A stretch of DNA of 64,000 nt, from the NCBI RefSeq assembly GCF_009002475.1, contig NZ_AP019860.1, positions 2,790,001 through 2,854,000 on the forward strand. Reading direction: 5' to 3'. How positions within the stretch are numbered: position 1 is the first letter of the stretch; every line of letters begins with the position of its first letter. Origin of the DNA: Candidatus Uabimicrobium amorphum. GTDB taxonomy: Bacteria; Planctomycetota; Uabimicrobiia; Uabimicrobiales; Uabimicrobiaceae. Positions 16,266 through 26,319 of this stretch are shown one piece after another. Under the pieces are notes generated by a model, which did no database searches, was not told where the DNA came from, and saw nothing but the letters and a program-made list of their open reading frames with translations. Both the position numbers and the translations under genes were made by a program.

Positions 16266-18191
16266 ATGAACAAACTACAATATATATGTGCGACTTTTTT
16301 GTTTTTTTCACTATGTTTCGCGCAAGAAGAAATCGTTTATGCTGAAATGGAATTTCCACTTTCTTTTGTTGAGCAAATTAGACAATATACCTTCAATCCA
16401 TTGGCGCGATTTCAAACACAAGTCGAAGGAAGAATCATTGAACTTACCACCGACCCGTTGGTTGACATCTACCAAGTGACCTCTGGGCAACAAGCATACC
16501 GTCCATGTTTGGCATCGTTCAGAACCGTCAAGCTCCGGGAACAAACGGTTTTGAGCTTTAACCTACAAAATGCCAATTTTAACGATGGACAACCGTTGGG
16601 CTTTGAAGATGTGTTGTTCTCTCTAGAATACAAAAAATTAAATCCCGATAGTTGGAAGGTCAACAATAACTTAGTCATTACCAAGCAAGGTAGTAATTCA
16701 TTCAACGCCTTCTACGGTAATTCTGCCAATACAGCACCACTACCTGGAGAGTTTTATTTTCCTATCGTGGATAAGCGTTCTTACATCAAGAATGAGGAAC
16801 CAAGTAAAGCGCGTGTTTCCAAGAGAAAACAGCAACACATTGGCTATGGTAGATACCACGTAGACCAAATACAAGAAAATCGTTTTATAAAAATGCGTCG
16901 TACAAAAGACCACCCTTACTACAAAAATTTACAATATCCTCCCAACCATCGTCCGATAGAATATATCAAAATGTTTTCATTTCCCAATGCGCGTATCACA
17001 CGTAACGAGCAGTTCATTAACGGTAACGTACATCTTATCACTGAAACCTTACAGACAGATGTCAGCTATATAAACAATACTTTAGGTAAAAAAAATGTAA
17101 AAACGCTGCGCTACTCTGACGATTCTTTCAGTGGCTTTGTTCTGAATTGTGAACACCCATACCTTGTGCCTTCTGCTGTGAGGCGCGCGTTAAACTACAT
17201 GGTACGCAAACGCCTAATGCTCAAAAAAGCTCTTTCTGGCGAAGGAGAAATTATCGCGGCACCTCTTCCACGACGCAATTTTTTTTACAACACTACCGTA
17301 CGCCCTTACAAAGACGACAGTACAATAGCACTCAACTTACTTAAGTTATACCGCTATTGGGGCCTTGATGTTTACGAAGGTGATAAACGCGTAGTGGTTT
17401 ACTCTGGTTCTGGCGAGCGTGTAAAAGAATTCCAAACGGGTGACATTATTCAGGAAGTCGAACGAGTATCGATCACAAATATCGCAGAACTTTTGCAAGA
17501 ACTAGAAAAACGTAAAGAAGAAGAAATTGTTCGCGTAAAAGTCATCAATGGCAATCGTGTGTTTGTACGACGTATACAAAACAAACTAGGTGTTGATGTT
17601 GGTATATGGAAATCCGTAAATATAACAAGCAGTGGTCTTTTGGGCTTTCCCAAATTATCATTAATTGCGAATAACCCTCAAGGCAAGAATCAACTGGTAA
17701 AACAGATTTGCGGAGCTTTAAAGGAAGATCTAGCAAAGTTTGGTATGGAAATCACCATAGACTATCTTGTTCCTGACAGTTACTACCCTAGACTGCAAAA
17801 GGGAGACTTTGACATTGCCTTCCGTACGGTCAAACTGACGGGTACACCCAACTTAACCAGATTGTTTCAACATAAAAAGGGTCAGAAAAAGATAAAAAAC
17901 GTTAACTATGGCCGTTATCATAATGCCACAATTAATAAAATAGCCAGTAGTACACGCGATGTTACCAATGTAAAAATTTTACAACAAGCATGGCGCAAGG
18001 CGTTTAGTATTTTGCATCACGACCCGCCGTACATTTGTTTATGGAGTCGCAATCACATTATCATGCATGACCCGAAACTAAAAGTATTGTCCCCTGGACC
18101 AGAATACAAAGTACCTCACGGCTACACGCAAATAAATGGTCTCATCAATATTTTTAACGAAGTGCATTTGTGGGCGGTGTCTGATCGCTAG
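16266..18191 (+). CDS. Oligopeptide-binding (SBP family 5) protein with inserted PDZ domain
   Basis: A 641-residue secreted protein (signal peptide ending SLCFA). The N-terminal part has the family 5 solute-binding signature (FNLQNANFNDGQPLGFEDVLFSLEY), and the late part (KEDLAKFGMEITIDYLVPDSYYPRLQKGDFDIAF) is the matching second lobe. Between them, about 360-445, is a PDZ-like segment: VKEFQTGDIIQEVERVSITNIAELLQEL...VRVKVINGNRVFVRRI. Family 5 proteins are normally about 530 residues without such an insert. No permease or ATPase genes follow; the next genes are on the other strand. It may be a peptide sensor rather than a transporter component. It is the last gene of the envelope operon. Confidence 0.82.
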   Translation: MNKLQYICATFLFFSLCFAQEEIVYAEMEFPLSFVEQIRQYTFNPLARFQTQVEGRIIELTTDPLVDIYQVTSGQQAYRPCLASFRTVKLREQTVLSFNLQNANFNDGQPLGFEDVLFSLEYKKLNPDSWKVNNNLVITKQGSNSFNAFYGNSANTAPLPGEFYFPIVDKRSYIKNEEPSKARVSKRKQQHIGYGRYHVDQIQENRFIKMRRTKDHPYYKNLQYPPNHRPIEYIKMFSFPNARITRNEQFINGNVHLITETLQTDVSYINNTLGKKNVKTLRYSDDSFSGFVLNCEHPYLVPSAVRRALNYMVRKRLMLKKALSGEGEIIAAPLPRRNFFYNTTVRPYKDDSTIALNLLKLYRYWGLDVYEGDKRVVVYSGSGERVKEFQTGDIIQEVERVSITNIAELLQELEKRKEEEIVRVKVINGNRVFVRRIQNKLGVDVGIWKSVNITSSGLLGFPKLSLIANNPQGKNQLVKQICGALKEDLAKFGMEITIDYLVPDSYYPRLQKGDFDIAFRTVKLTGTPNLTRLFQHKKGQKKIKNVNYGRYHNATINKIASSTRDVTNVKILQQAWRKAFSILHHDPPYICLWSRNHIIMHDPKLKVLSPGPEYKVPHGYTQINGLINIFNEVHLWAVSDR

Positions 18192-18210
18192 GACTTTGGT
18201 ATTTGGGGCC

Positions 18211-18234
18211 CTCCAGCGGCAAAAGCCGCTGGAG
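18211..18234. terminator. GC-rich hairpin between convergent genes
   Basis: CTCCAGCGGC-AAAA-GCCGCTGGAG, a perfect 10-bp stem flanked by GGGCC and AGGGCAC. It lies between the convergent SBP and ABC permease genes, and could end transcripts from both sides, although no T-run follows on either strand. The flanking GGGCC/GAGGGCAC resembles the ends of the 30495 element. Confidence 0.5.
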
Positions 18235-18266
18235 AGGGCACTAAGTACTAGCATCTTTCACAACAC

Positions 18267-19928
18267 CTATTTTTTATCCATACTTTCCAGTATTTCTTTT
18301 TCTTCTTTCTCTAACTCATTCCACATTTTCCGCGAACGACGATAATTCAATAAATCCAGTAGAAATCCTAATGAGAAATACACTCCAATGCCAATATAAT
18401 GGATCGGTACACCGTCAATAAGGCAACTAAACTTGCTTCCTCCAAATTGCGAAATGGGAATAAAACTCCAAAAAAAGCACATACTGGGAGATAAGTATTG
18501 AAAATTTAAAATACTTGCGTGAAAGCCACCGTATACTTCCATAGAAAACAATGAATATAAAGGTAGGAGTATAGTTAAAAACAATAGCATACAAAATAAC
18601 ACCGCACGGCGAAACCCTATTTGCCGGATGCGAAACGATAAAAACGATGCGAGCATAGAAAAAAAGTACACGAAACTAACCACCACAAAAGCAGAAATAA
18701 TGGGATACTCCATATAACCGCTTGCTTCATAATTTCTCCAGAATACAGTATTGTTTACACCAAACTTCTCGATAAGAAGCCACGTAGCTAAGAGATATAT
18801 TGCGGTCCACCCAAAACACATCAACGTAACGAATCGCGCTCCGCGATAAGAGCCAGGACCGAGAAGACCTAGAAAAAACTTTGATGCAAATACGCGACGA
18901 ATGCGACCGGCTTTTAAATGTTCGCTCAAACGCTTCATCACAAATCGTTCCGGAACGGGATTTTCTCCGGCAAAACCGAGACTTCCTATAAGACCAAAAA
19001 TACCCGCAATCGCCAAACAAAAACCACCGACCATCATGATCATTTCATAGTCTAATTGCTGAATCCCTATAAACATATAAATCGAATTAATATAATAGGT
19101 AAGAAAAATAGCAAGTATTCCACTCCCCACGCAAGTAAAGTAGACCTTGAGAGACGTTGATCGATTATTTGCGTAGGTGCGCAATGAATTTTTTGCCACG
19201 AGGTACGGTGCAAATATTAGAGATAGAAAAACAAACACTGGTACGATATAAACGGTGAGAAACACATTGAGACTTCCGTAACCACCGATCGCGATAAAAA
19301 AGCGCGCCAGTTCCGAGTCGTGCAGGTAGTCATACAGTAAGAAAAATAGCATCGGAGAAATAAAACTATTGATGATAATCACCACGATATAACTCGCGAT
19401 AATGGCCCGGGTAATTGTTTTATACACACTCGAAATAGAGAGGCACAACATGACAATTAGTGCGGCATAGGCAAATAAAATTGCATAGGTAATCATAATA
19501 AGTGCAGGAGTGATCCCACCAAACAAAAATGCCATCATCACAATCGGCAGCGACGAAATTAAAAACATCGCCGAATGCGTATACGCCGAAAGAAATTTCC
19601 CCCACACGATATCTCCCGAAGAAAGATTCGCGGTAACAAGTAAATCATAGGTTTTACCTTCTTTTTCCGAAATAATGGCCGTACAACTAAACGCTGGAAA
19701 GACAAGGCCGATGATCACATACTGCATGATGCTAAAAATCATAAATAGGTTCTTACCGATTTGGGCCGTGGGCATGCGCTCAATAGACATAAAAAAGAAT
19801 CCCAACAGCATCGCACTTACCATAAGTAAAACAGAAATGTTAAATGTGTATAGAAAACGTTTGGTACGCAAGTAAGATCTCAAACCCAATAAGTGAATGG
19901 GATTTATGTATCTGTCAAAAAATTCCAT
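18267..19928 (-). CDS. ABC-2 type permease
   Basis: A 553-residue polytopic membrane protein with about a dozen hydrophobic segments. The first half has the ABC-2 exporter layout: cytoplasmic amphipathic start, a TM pair, FSCTAIISEKEGKTYDLLVTANLSSGDIVWGKFLSA (the conserved coupling region), then further TM segments. It is the third gene of a minus-strand set; its ATG overlaps the stop of the ATPase gene by one base. It should form the channel of an exporter; the substrate is unknown. A highly charged C-terminal tail faces the cytoplasm. Confidence 0.9.
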   Translation of the reverse strand: MEFFDRYINPIHLLGLRSYLRTKRFLYTFNISVLLMVSAMLLGFFFMSIERMPTAQIGKNLFMIFSIMQYVIIGLVFPAFSCTAIISEKEGKTYDLLVTANLSSGDIVWGKFLSAYTHSAMFLISSLPIVMMAFLFGGITPALIMITYAILFAYAALIVMLCLSISSVYKTITRAIIASYIVVIIINSFISPMLFFLLYDYLHDSELARFFIAIGGYGSLNVFLTVYIVPVFVFLSLIFAPYLVAKNSLRTYANNRSTSLKVYFTCVGSGILAIFLTYYINSIYMFIGIQQLDYEMIMMVGGFCLAIAGIFGLIGSLGFAGENPVPERFVMKRLSEHLKAGRIRRVFASKFFLGLLGPGSYRGARFVTLMCFGWTAIYLLATWLLIEKFGVNNTVFWRNYEASGYMEYPIISAFVVVSFVYFFSMLASFLSFRIRQIGFRRAVLFCMLLFLTILLPLYSLFSMEVYGGFHASILNFQYLSPSMCFFWSFIPISQFGGSKFSCLIDGVPIHYIGIGVYFSLGFLLDLLNYRRSRKMWNELEKEEKEILESMDKK

Positions 19929-20866
19929 TAGCTAACCTCTCCTTGAGTTACTCTCATAAATATGTCCTCTAAATTGCTTTGCGAAGATGTTACCTCCGTC
20001 ACTGGAATATCTGCGTTGACTAATTGTTTTAGAACCAAATACATTTTATCTATTTCCTCGTTATACTCCATAAGAATACTATCGTTTTCCACGCGTGCAT
20101 TTACCACATTTTCGGTTTGCTGCACAATACCTAGCGCTGACTCTATTTGTTCCTTGTCATGTATTCTGATACGTAGATCAATATGGTTTTGCGTACTAGA
20201 TAATCGCGAAATCGTTTGTAGATCACCACTTACCACCAAACGTCCTTTTTCGACAATCGCCACCGAGTCTACGATATCAGACAACTCTGTAAGGATATGG
20301 CTGGAAATGAAAACGGTTTTTTTCATGTTGCGCAATTCTTTTAACAGCGAGCGAAATTCAATTCGCGCTCTAGGATCTAAACCTGCTGCTGGTTCGTCGA
20401 GAATAAGCACCTTCGGATTGTGTAACAATGTTTTTGCTAGACACAACCTTTGCTTCATCCCCTTCGATAAAGAAGAGACCAGCTTCGTTTGTAATTTTTT
20501 CAAATCCGTCAGTTCCATACAGCCATCAATCGTACTTTGGCGCGTTTTGGCAGGTATGCGGTAAGCGCGCGCGAAAAAGTCTAAAAACTCATGGATTGTC
20601 ACGTTGTCATATGTACCGAAATAATCCGGCATATATCCCATTACCTGTCGTACTTTTTCAGGGTCTGTATACACACAGTGACCATCTATGCGCGCTACAC
20701 CACTATCGGGTTGTAGTAATGTCGCTAACATTTTAATCGTCGTCGTTTTGCCAGCACCGTTAGGGCCGATAAATCCAAATATTTCTCCTGCAGGCACTTC
20801 AAAAGATAAATGGTCAACAGCAAGAAAACTACCGAAAATCTTTGTTAAGTCTTTCAATAAAATCAT
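19928..20866 (-). CDS. ABC transporter ATP-binding protein
   Basis: A 312-residue ATPase with Walker A GPNGAGKT (about 34-41), signature LSKGMKQR, Walker B VLILDEP and the switch His in SSHI. The 80-residue C-terminal extension is typical of the ABC-2 / NatA-GldA group. It is coupled by overlap to the permease downstream and follows the GldG-like auxiliary protein by 1 bp. Confidence 0.95.
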   Translation of the reverse strand: MILLKDLTKIFGSFLAVDHLSFEVPAGEIFGFIGPNGAGKTTTIKMLATLLQPDSGVARIDGHCVYTDPEKVRQVMGYMPDYFGTYDNVTIHEFLDFFARAYRIPAKTRQSTIDGCMELTDLKKLQTKLVSSLSKGMKQRLCLAKTLLHNPKVLILDEPAAGLDPRARIEFRSLLKELRNMKKTVFISSHILTELSDIVDSVAIVEKGRLVVSGDLQTISRLSSTQNHIDLRIRIHDKEQIESALGIVQQTENVVNARVENDSILMEYNEEIDKMYLVLKQLVNADIPVTEVTSSQSNLEDIFMRVTQGEVS

Positions 20867-20867
20867 A

Positions 20868-22727
20868 TTAGTTTTCCCTAGTTAGCGGTGTAATTAAAAT
20901 TTGTAAATTTTCGTTAAAGTTTACACGCGGACTGGTTTGTGTCGGTGTGAAATCCTTGTCGATAAATGTCATGATGAAATCTCTTTTGGTATAGGAAATA
21001 TAACGCTGTATTTCAGAGGAAATTACTTTTGCGAAGTGCGAAGGCACTCCTTGTTTTTCCCAAAAAATTTGGCTATCTCCATAACGCTTGAGAGAATAGT
21101 CAGGTTTTGCCTGAAAGGTAAAAGAGGAATTTTCCTCCGCAGACAATGTATACACATACCGCGTTGTTCCTTCGACGTAGTAAGCTTTTTTTATTTTTAC
21201 CTGTAAATTGTTTTGAACAGAGAGACGATTTTTGCGTCTTTCTACAGTAAGAGAGTTGTGATCAAAAACGCTGTCTACACGAAAAAATCGTGTTTCCCAT
21301 AAATTGATCGGATAGTCTTTGATAAAAATACCGTTGTCTTGCCGGTATTGTATATGTTCATCTCTGCGATCAAATAATTTGGTAACGGTTGCCCCTTCAC
21401 TACCTGCGATGTCGTAAAGGCTTTTTGCCCCAGAAGAAACCGATAAGTATTCTTTTGCATAACATCTGTTATCCTCTAAGGAATAGTAAAAAGAAATCTT
21501 TTTGCCAATATTAGAGACACCTTTGGAAAAAAAGCCATAAAACAAAACGACAAAAGAAAATAATATCGCGATGGCGGGTATAGTGAATATCAAATAAATT
21601 GTCCGGTTTCTTTTGCGTAAAAAGGAGAAATTGAAAGGACCAATGACCAGTACATAGATGAGCATCAATGTGATGATGAGAGTCAAAATCGGAGCGCGCT
21701 CTTTGGTAAAATCAGCGCGATTGATGTAGTCCCCCTCGTCATCTTTGAAAAACACTGTGGAGTTTTGTGCGTTTTGTCGCGGAGAAAAACAATTTAACCA
21801 GAAACCACGCTCTTTGTTTGCTTGTGCATAATTCTTTACGTCACCACCGATATAAGTGATTTTTCCATAGCCGTAGTCGAGAGTCCACAACAAATCGTCG
21901 ACGACCGCACTTTGTTTCGGGTGTTTAAACGCATATTGTGACTTACCAAAAGAGAATTTTTGCAGTTCTTCTGAAGACCGCGATTCTGTGGAGATTTCCG
22001 CGACCGAAAATAAATTTTGCATAAAAGTATTTTTCGATAAGAACAAATGGCTACCACAACTCACAATAACATGGCCTCCCATCTTGAGCCAGTCGAAAAG
22101 AGCTGTGGCACGCGGGTCAGACATCGACTTTATGTCTAAAAAAGGACGATCGCTATTGATAATAAGAGCGTCAACGTTGCGGTACTCTAACCAATGTGTG
22201 GGTAAATCGTGGGGTTGTATTTTCTCCATCTCAACACCGTTGCGATACCCTTTCAAATCATCTTGGATACGTGGTTGCAACAAAGAGCCGTCGAGATAAT
22301 TCTTCGGAGAAACATAGAGAATTCGAAAGGTGTCGTATCTTTGGCTAGGAGAAAAAGAGGCGCGAATCACCTCTTTGCCATCAAAAAATACCGAAAATTT
22401 TATTTCGTCTACACGACGTTTTGTATGGCCATATAGGCGAAAGGAACGTTTACTACTTGGCAAAAGTTCCATATCTTGTGAAATGGTCCATTCTTGACCA
22501 TAATCTGTCGAATGAACACGCAGTGAGATTTTCTTTTTTTTCCAAGAAGCATCGGTAACAAATACACCGGAAACCGTCATGTATTCCATGGCGTGCGAAG
22601 AGAAATTGCCAATGGCTCTTAACTTTTCTATTTTTAACTTACTCTTCGTTTTAACCAATGTATCGTAAAGCACTGTCTGCCCATAACAGCAACAAAGTAA
22701 AAATAATAATAGTAGTGGTCGTCTCAT
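20868..22727 (-). CDS. GldG-like auxiliary membrane protein of the ABC-2 exporter
   Basis: A 619-residue protein. A signal peptide (MRRPLLLLFLLCCCYG) is followed by a beta-rich domain, then a class I glutamine amidotransferase-like fold without obvious catalytic residues (DALIINSDRPFLD...LFDWLKMGGHVIVSCGS), two TM segments (LTLIITLMLIYVLVIGPFN and IYLIFTIPAIAILF), and an external beta domain. This arrangement is common in planctomycete gene trios with an ABC-2 ATPase and permease, as with GldG or DUF4350-type proteins. The frame opens 62 codons earlier, but ATG 22727 has GGGAAAG upstream and begins the signal peptide. It is divergent from the TPR gene at 22840. Confidence 0.82.
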   Translation of the reverse strand: MRRPLLLLFLLCCCYGQTVLYDTLVKTKSKLKIEKLRAIGNFSSHAMEYMTVSGVFVTDASWKKKKISLRVHSTDYGQEWTISQDMELLPSSKRSFRLYGHTKRRVDEIKFSVFFDGKEVIRASFSPSQRYDTFRILYVSPKNYLDGSLLQPRIQDDLKGYRNGVEMEKIQPHDLPTHWLEYRNVDALIINSDRPFLDIKSMSDPRATALFDWLKMGGHVIVSCGSHLFLSKNTFMQNLFSVAEISTESRSSEELQKFSFGKSQYAFKHPKQSAVVDDLLWTLDYGYGKITYIGGDVKNYAQANKERGFWLNCFSPRQNAQNSTVFFKDDEGDYINRADFTKERAPILTLIITLMLIYVLVIGPFNFSFLRKRNRTIYLIFTIPAIAILFSFVVLFYGFFSKGVSNIGKKISFYYSLEDNRCYAKEYLSVSSGAKSLYDIAGSEGATVTKLFDRRDEHIQYRQDNGIFIKDYPINLWETRFFRVDSVFDHNSLTVERRKNRLSVQNNLQVKIKKAYYVEGTTRYVYTLSAEENSSFTFQAKPDYSLKRYGDSQIFWEKQGVPSHFAKVISSEIQRYISYTKRDFIMTFIDKDFTPTQTSPRVNFNENLQILITPLTREN

Positions 22728-22767
22728 GAAAACTTTCCCAAAAAAATGACAGTAAACATAAAGAGTA

Positions 22768-22796
22768 TTGCATTCTAAACAGCTAGAAATTATAAT
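22768..22796 (+). promoter_or_regulatory. Promoter of the large TPR gene
   Basis: TTGCAT at 22768-22773, a 17-bp spacer, and TATAAT at 22791-22796. The leader to the ATG at 22840 would be about 37 bases. Confidence 0.6.
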
Positions 22797-22839
22797 CAAA
22801 AATCCATCGACTTCTAACTTTATTTTAGAAAGGCAACAG

Positions 22840-25800
22840 ATGATTCGAAAATTTATTGTATGCGTTTTTGCCATCTTTAGCTTAAACATGTATGCAAATG
22901 ATGGCATTATCAATGGTCGCGACGATGTTGAGTTCGCAAAAGCTCTAGCGCGCAGCGGGTACTATGAACTTGCTGAAGATGTTAGACAGCTCATTCAACA
23001 AAAAGGTTCCCGACAACAACGCAAAGAAACAGAGCTTTTAAGATGTCTGTTCATCAAAGAAAAAGCACAGCGCCAATCTGATCCGCAAAAAAAGAAAAGC
23101 GCTTACAGTGAAGCTATAGAGTGTTACGAAAGTCGCCTCGGTTCTGTTGGCGGAATTGAAAATGCAAAGCTAAAATTAGAGCTGGCAGACCTTATGGTAA
23201 CACAGGCACAAGAAATTATTGAAGAAAGTCGTCAAAAGAACGAAAAAATTTCCGGAGTCGACGAAATCCTTTCCGGAGCGGAAAAGCGCTTTCGCGATGT
23301 CAAAGGTCAATATGATGACGCTGGCGTCAACGTAGAGGCCAAGAATACCAGTGTACGCGAAAAAGCCAATCTTCGCTATCACTCGTGGTACGGACTGTGT
23401 CGCGTATACTATTTCCAAGGACTTGCTGGTCAAAAGGGTAGATTGGAGATGTGTAGTAGTGAACTAGAAGACTACATGACCGACTACGAGGGACTCATCG
23501 GTTCGTACTTTGCCATGCTCCTAAACGGTCTAGTTCTACACGAAAAAGGCTCCTATGGTGATGCGATTATATTCTACGACGGCGTATTGCGCCCGCTAAT
23601 GAATGTCAATCACCCCAAAGCCATCGAACTCAGTCTACAAGCATGCTACTATCAATTGCAAACCTACAACAAATGGAAAAGATTTTCCAGATCCATTCAA
23701 CTCGCCACTGACTTTGAAAAACACATGGCGAGCAAACTCAACGTCAAGCTCAAACGTGAAAACTACGGACAAGCGTTGAAGTTGGAATTAGGTAAGGCAT
23801 ATGTAGGACAAGGGGAATACAGCAAAGCACTAGAAATCGCCGAAGAAATCGCCAGTTTACAAACCTATTGGGGATTTGTGGCGCGAAGACTACTTCTCGA
23901 GTGGGGGAAACTAGACCCTACCGCACTACAAAATGCGAAAAACGCCCACCTCGTCGCCAGTGGTTTATCCAGCAAAGAGCAATACCACGAAGCGATCTTG
24001 GCCTATCTAAAAGTGGTGAAATACTCCAAAAGCAAAGAAGACATTGCCAAATACGGCATCGACGCTTGGGAAAAAATGGGACAGCTTTATTGGCACCTCG
24101 GGCTATACCAAGAATCGGCAATGTGCTATGAAAAATGCGCCATGGATAGAAAATATGGGCTAAAGAAAGTTGTCGAAAAGAAGGTCAAAGGCAAAGTGGT
24201 GCAACAAAAAATTAGCATCCGCGCCAAGTCTGCATACTGGGGATATCGAGGTTACAAAGAAGCCTACAAGCAAACCAAAGACAAGTATCTTCAGAAAAAA
24301 TCCAACAAAATGCGCGACTACTTGGTCAAAAAATTCAGTAACTCTCCGTATGCGAAGAACCTTTCGTACAGTTCTGCGGATGATCTAGAACGTATCGCGT
24401 CGAGCACCAAAGACTATGTGAAGTCTGCCAAGGCATACGAAAAAGCGGCAAAAGCCTATCGTAAAGTTTCTCCACAGGCTGATGCTTTCGAACGCGCTTT
24501 AGTAAACGTGGGAAAATGCTACTACAATGCCGCGAAGAAATACGAGCAAAAGGCCAAAACTTCAAGTAAAAAGCCTGGCTCATTCCGCATGAATAAAACT
24601 TCCGCGGATTTATACAAACGAGCGGTCAAAGAGTTTCTTGGCTATCAAAAATATACAAAGAGCAATCGTCTTTCCGACATTGATCTAGAGAAAAAGTCAC
24701 GGCGTAAAGAAGCGACAGCCGAGTCATTTTATTTCCTTGGTCGTTCTTATTTGCGTATCAATGAAGTCAATCGCGGAAGTAAGTACTTAGAACGTTTGTG
24801 CAAAGAATTCCCGGAACAATCCGACATGCTCGCACAATCAACATATCTGTTGGTAAAGTCGAACATCAATGCCGGCAACCTGAAAAAAGCCGAAGGTTTT
24901 ATCAAGCGTACCGAAGATATTTATGGTGCCGAAGGGGGAACTTCAGGTAGTGCAATTTTCCGTGCCGCAGCGTACAATTTGGCGGGTAGGAAGTACTATA
25001 ATTTGGCCATAGATGCCGATAACAAGTACGAAGCACTTAAGAAGCAAGATACACCTGATGCCAAAGCCCTAAAACAAGCCATGGCAAAACGCGTTCAGTA
25101 CTACACAAAAAGTTCCGACTATCTGAACAAGTGGTATTTGTATCGCAACAATCTATCGATCAATTCTCTGGATTGGATTGCCAGTACCCAAGTAATTACC
25201 GCTAAACTCCTAAAAGAAAGCGGAAAAAACGAAGAGTCTGGTAAAATGTTTGGTAGCGCCTTGAAACTGTTCCGCAAGTGTTTGTCACTGAATAACAATC
25301 CACAAAAGGAAAAAGAATTACAAGAAAAGACCGCCGAATGCGCGATAGAAACCGGAAACTGGGAACAAGCTATTTACGTGTTCTATCCTATCTTCGACAA
25401 CGACCGCGAAGCTCGCAAAAAAGCAGGCGATGATCAACCAGAAGACGCACTATATCTAGACTATTTGTCACGTATTCTCGCTGGTTTGTCACAACAAGTA
25501 TCTTACAAAGATACCGATAAATTACACAATTTCTTACAAACATACCTGAGCAAAGAACTACAGAGCGATATTGCCAAGCACAAACCACAAGAAGCTGCTG
25601 ACACGGTTTTCTACAATGAATATCTTCGCGCTTTGGAAATTATCGCCAAAGTCGAAAGTTCCGCAATCAGTGACGGCGAGCGTCAAGAATTTGCCAATGA
25701 GTTCAAGAGCAAAAAAAGTGAACTAAGTCAAATGACCGAAGAGGAACAATTGGACCGTGGTATCAAGACACTACAGGTCGTATATCGCGACAAAGCCATT

Positions 25801-26127
25801 CAGGCAATTAATACAAAACTTCCACAAAACGCCAAAGGTGCGCCAGGAGATGCGGGAGCGCGTATTAAAAATATGTGTTTGTACTTAGCATATGATTACA
25901 CCTCGAAACTTCTAGATCGCTTATCTCCCTATCAAAATCCGCAAGTTCGTTTTGGTAACTATGATAATCCGCAATGGTGGGAAACAAAGTATCGTCAGCT
26001 ACTTATTCTAAGTCTGCGCGGAGAAGGAGAGAGAGTAAAAGGTTTAATCAAAGCCTTACGTCTCAACCAACGCAAGATGGGTGGACCTGTCTATCAGAAG
26101 AAATTCCAAGAATTGTCAGAACGCTAG
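22840..26127 (+). CDS. Very large secreted TPR-repeat protein
   Basis: A 1095-residue protein with a signal peptide (IRKFIVCVFAIFSLNMYA) and helical TPR repeats over nearly all the rest, for example EQYHEAILAYLKVVKYS, GLYQESAMCYEKCAMD and TGNWEQAIYVFYPIFDND. It is rich in Lys, Tyr and Ala. Large periplasmic TPR proteins next to exbB/exbD genes are frequent in planctomycetes and may assemble with the ExbBD motor. The frame extends to a TTG at 22768, inside the promoter; ATG 22840, with AAAGG six bases upstream and a signal peptide, is the start. Confidence 0.85.
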   Translation: MIRKFIVCVFAIFSLNMYANDGIINGRDDVEFAKALARSGYYELAEDVRQLIQQKGSRQQRKETELLRCLFIKEKAQRQSDPQKKKSAYSEAIECYESRLGSVGGIENAKLKLELADLMVTQAQEIIEESRQKNEKISGVDEILSGAEKRFRDVKGQYDDAGVNVEAKNTSVREKANLRYHSWYGLCRVYYFQGLAGQKGRLEMCSSELEDYMTDYEGLIGSYFAMLLNGLVLHEKGSYGDAIIFYDGVLRPLMNVNHPKAIELSLQACYYQLQTYNKWKRFSRSIQLATDFEKHMASKLNVKLKRENYGQALKLELGKAYVGQGEYSKALEIAEEIASLQTYWGFVARRLLLEWGKLDPTALQNAKNAHLVASGLSSKEQYHEAILAYLKVVKYSKSKEDIAKYGIDAWEKMGQLYWHLGLYQESAMCYEKCAMDRKYGLKKVVEKKVKGKVVQQKISIRAKSAYWGYRGYKEAYKQTKDKYLQKKSNKMRDYLVKKFSNSPYAKNLSYSSADDLERIASSTKDYVKSAKAYEKAAKAYRKVSPQADAFERALVNVGKCYYNAAKKYEQKAKTSSKKPGSFRMNKTSADLYKRAVKEFLGYQKYTKSNRLSDIDLEKKSRRKEATAESFYFLGRSYLRINEVNRGSKYLERLCKEFPEQSDMLAQSTYLLVKSNINAGNLKKAEGFIKRTEDIYGAEGGTSGSAIFRAAAYNLAGRKYYNLAIDADNKYEALKKQDTPDAKALKQAMAKRVQYYTKSSDYLNKWYLYRNNLSINSLDWIASTQVITAKLLKESGKNEESGKMFGSALKLFRKCLSLNNNPQKEKELQEKTAECAIETGNWEQAIYVFYPIFDNDREARKKAGDDQPEDALYLDYLSRILAGLSQQVSYKDTDKLHNFLQTYLSKELQSDIAKHKPQEAADTVFYNEYLRALEIIAKVESSAISDGERQEFANEFKSKKSELSQMTEEEQLDRGIKTLQVVYRDKAIQAINTKLPQNAKGAPGDAGARIKNMCLYLAYDYTSKLLDRLSPYQNPQVRFGNYDNPQWWETKYRQLLILSLRGEGERVKGLIKALRLNQRKMGGPVYQKKFQELSER

Positions 26128-26240
26128 ACAGAAGAATTATCTGTTGCCGTTATTTTACTTAGAAGAAATGGTACGAGTGGAAACGTTTTTGAACTACCTA
26201 TTACTTCGACATCTCTGAAAACAGGAAACTTCATTAGCGT

Positions 26241-26319
26241 GTCATCCCTGACTTGATCAGGGATCCAGGTGTTTACAAGTCGACTTCGTGTTGTGGATTC
26301 CTGCTTTCGCAGGAATGAC
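26241..26319. repeat. Dispersed palindromic element (REP/MITE-like)
   Basis: The ends GTCATCCCTG...CAGGGATCCA and TGGATTCCTG...CAGGAATGAC are related, each itself a hairpin, and inverted to each other over a 79-bp unit. The left half recurs at 469-507. Elements of this GTCATNCCTG type are found in many bacterial genomes. It lies between the two TPR genes and extends the open frame upstream of the next gene without being coding. Confidence 0.7.
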
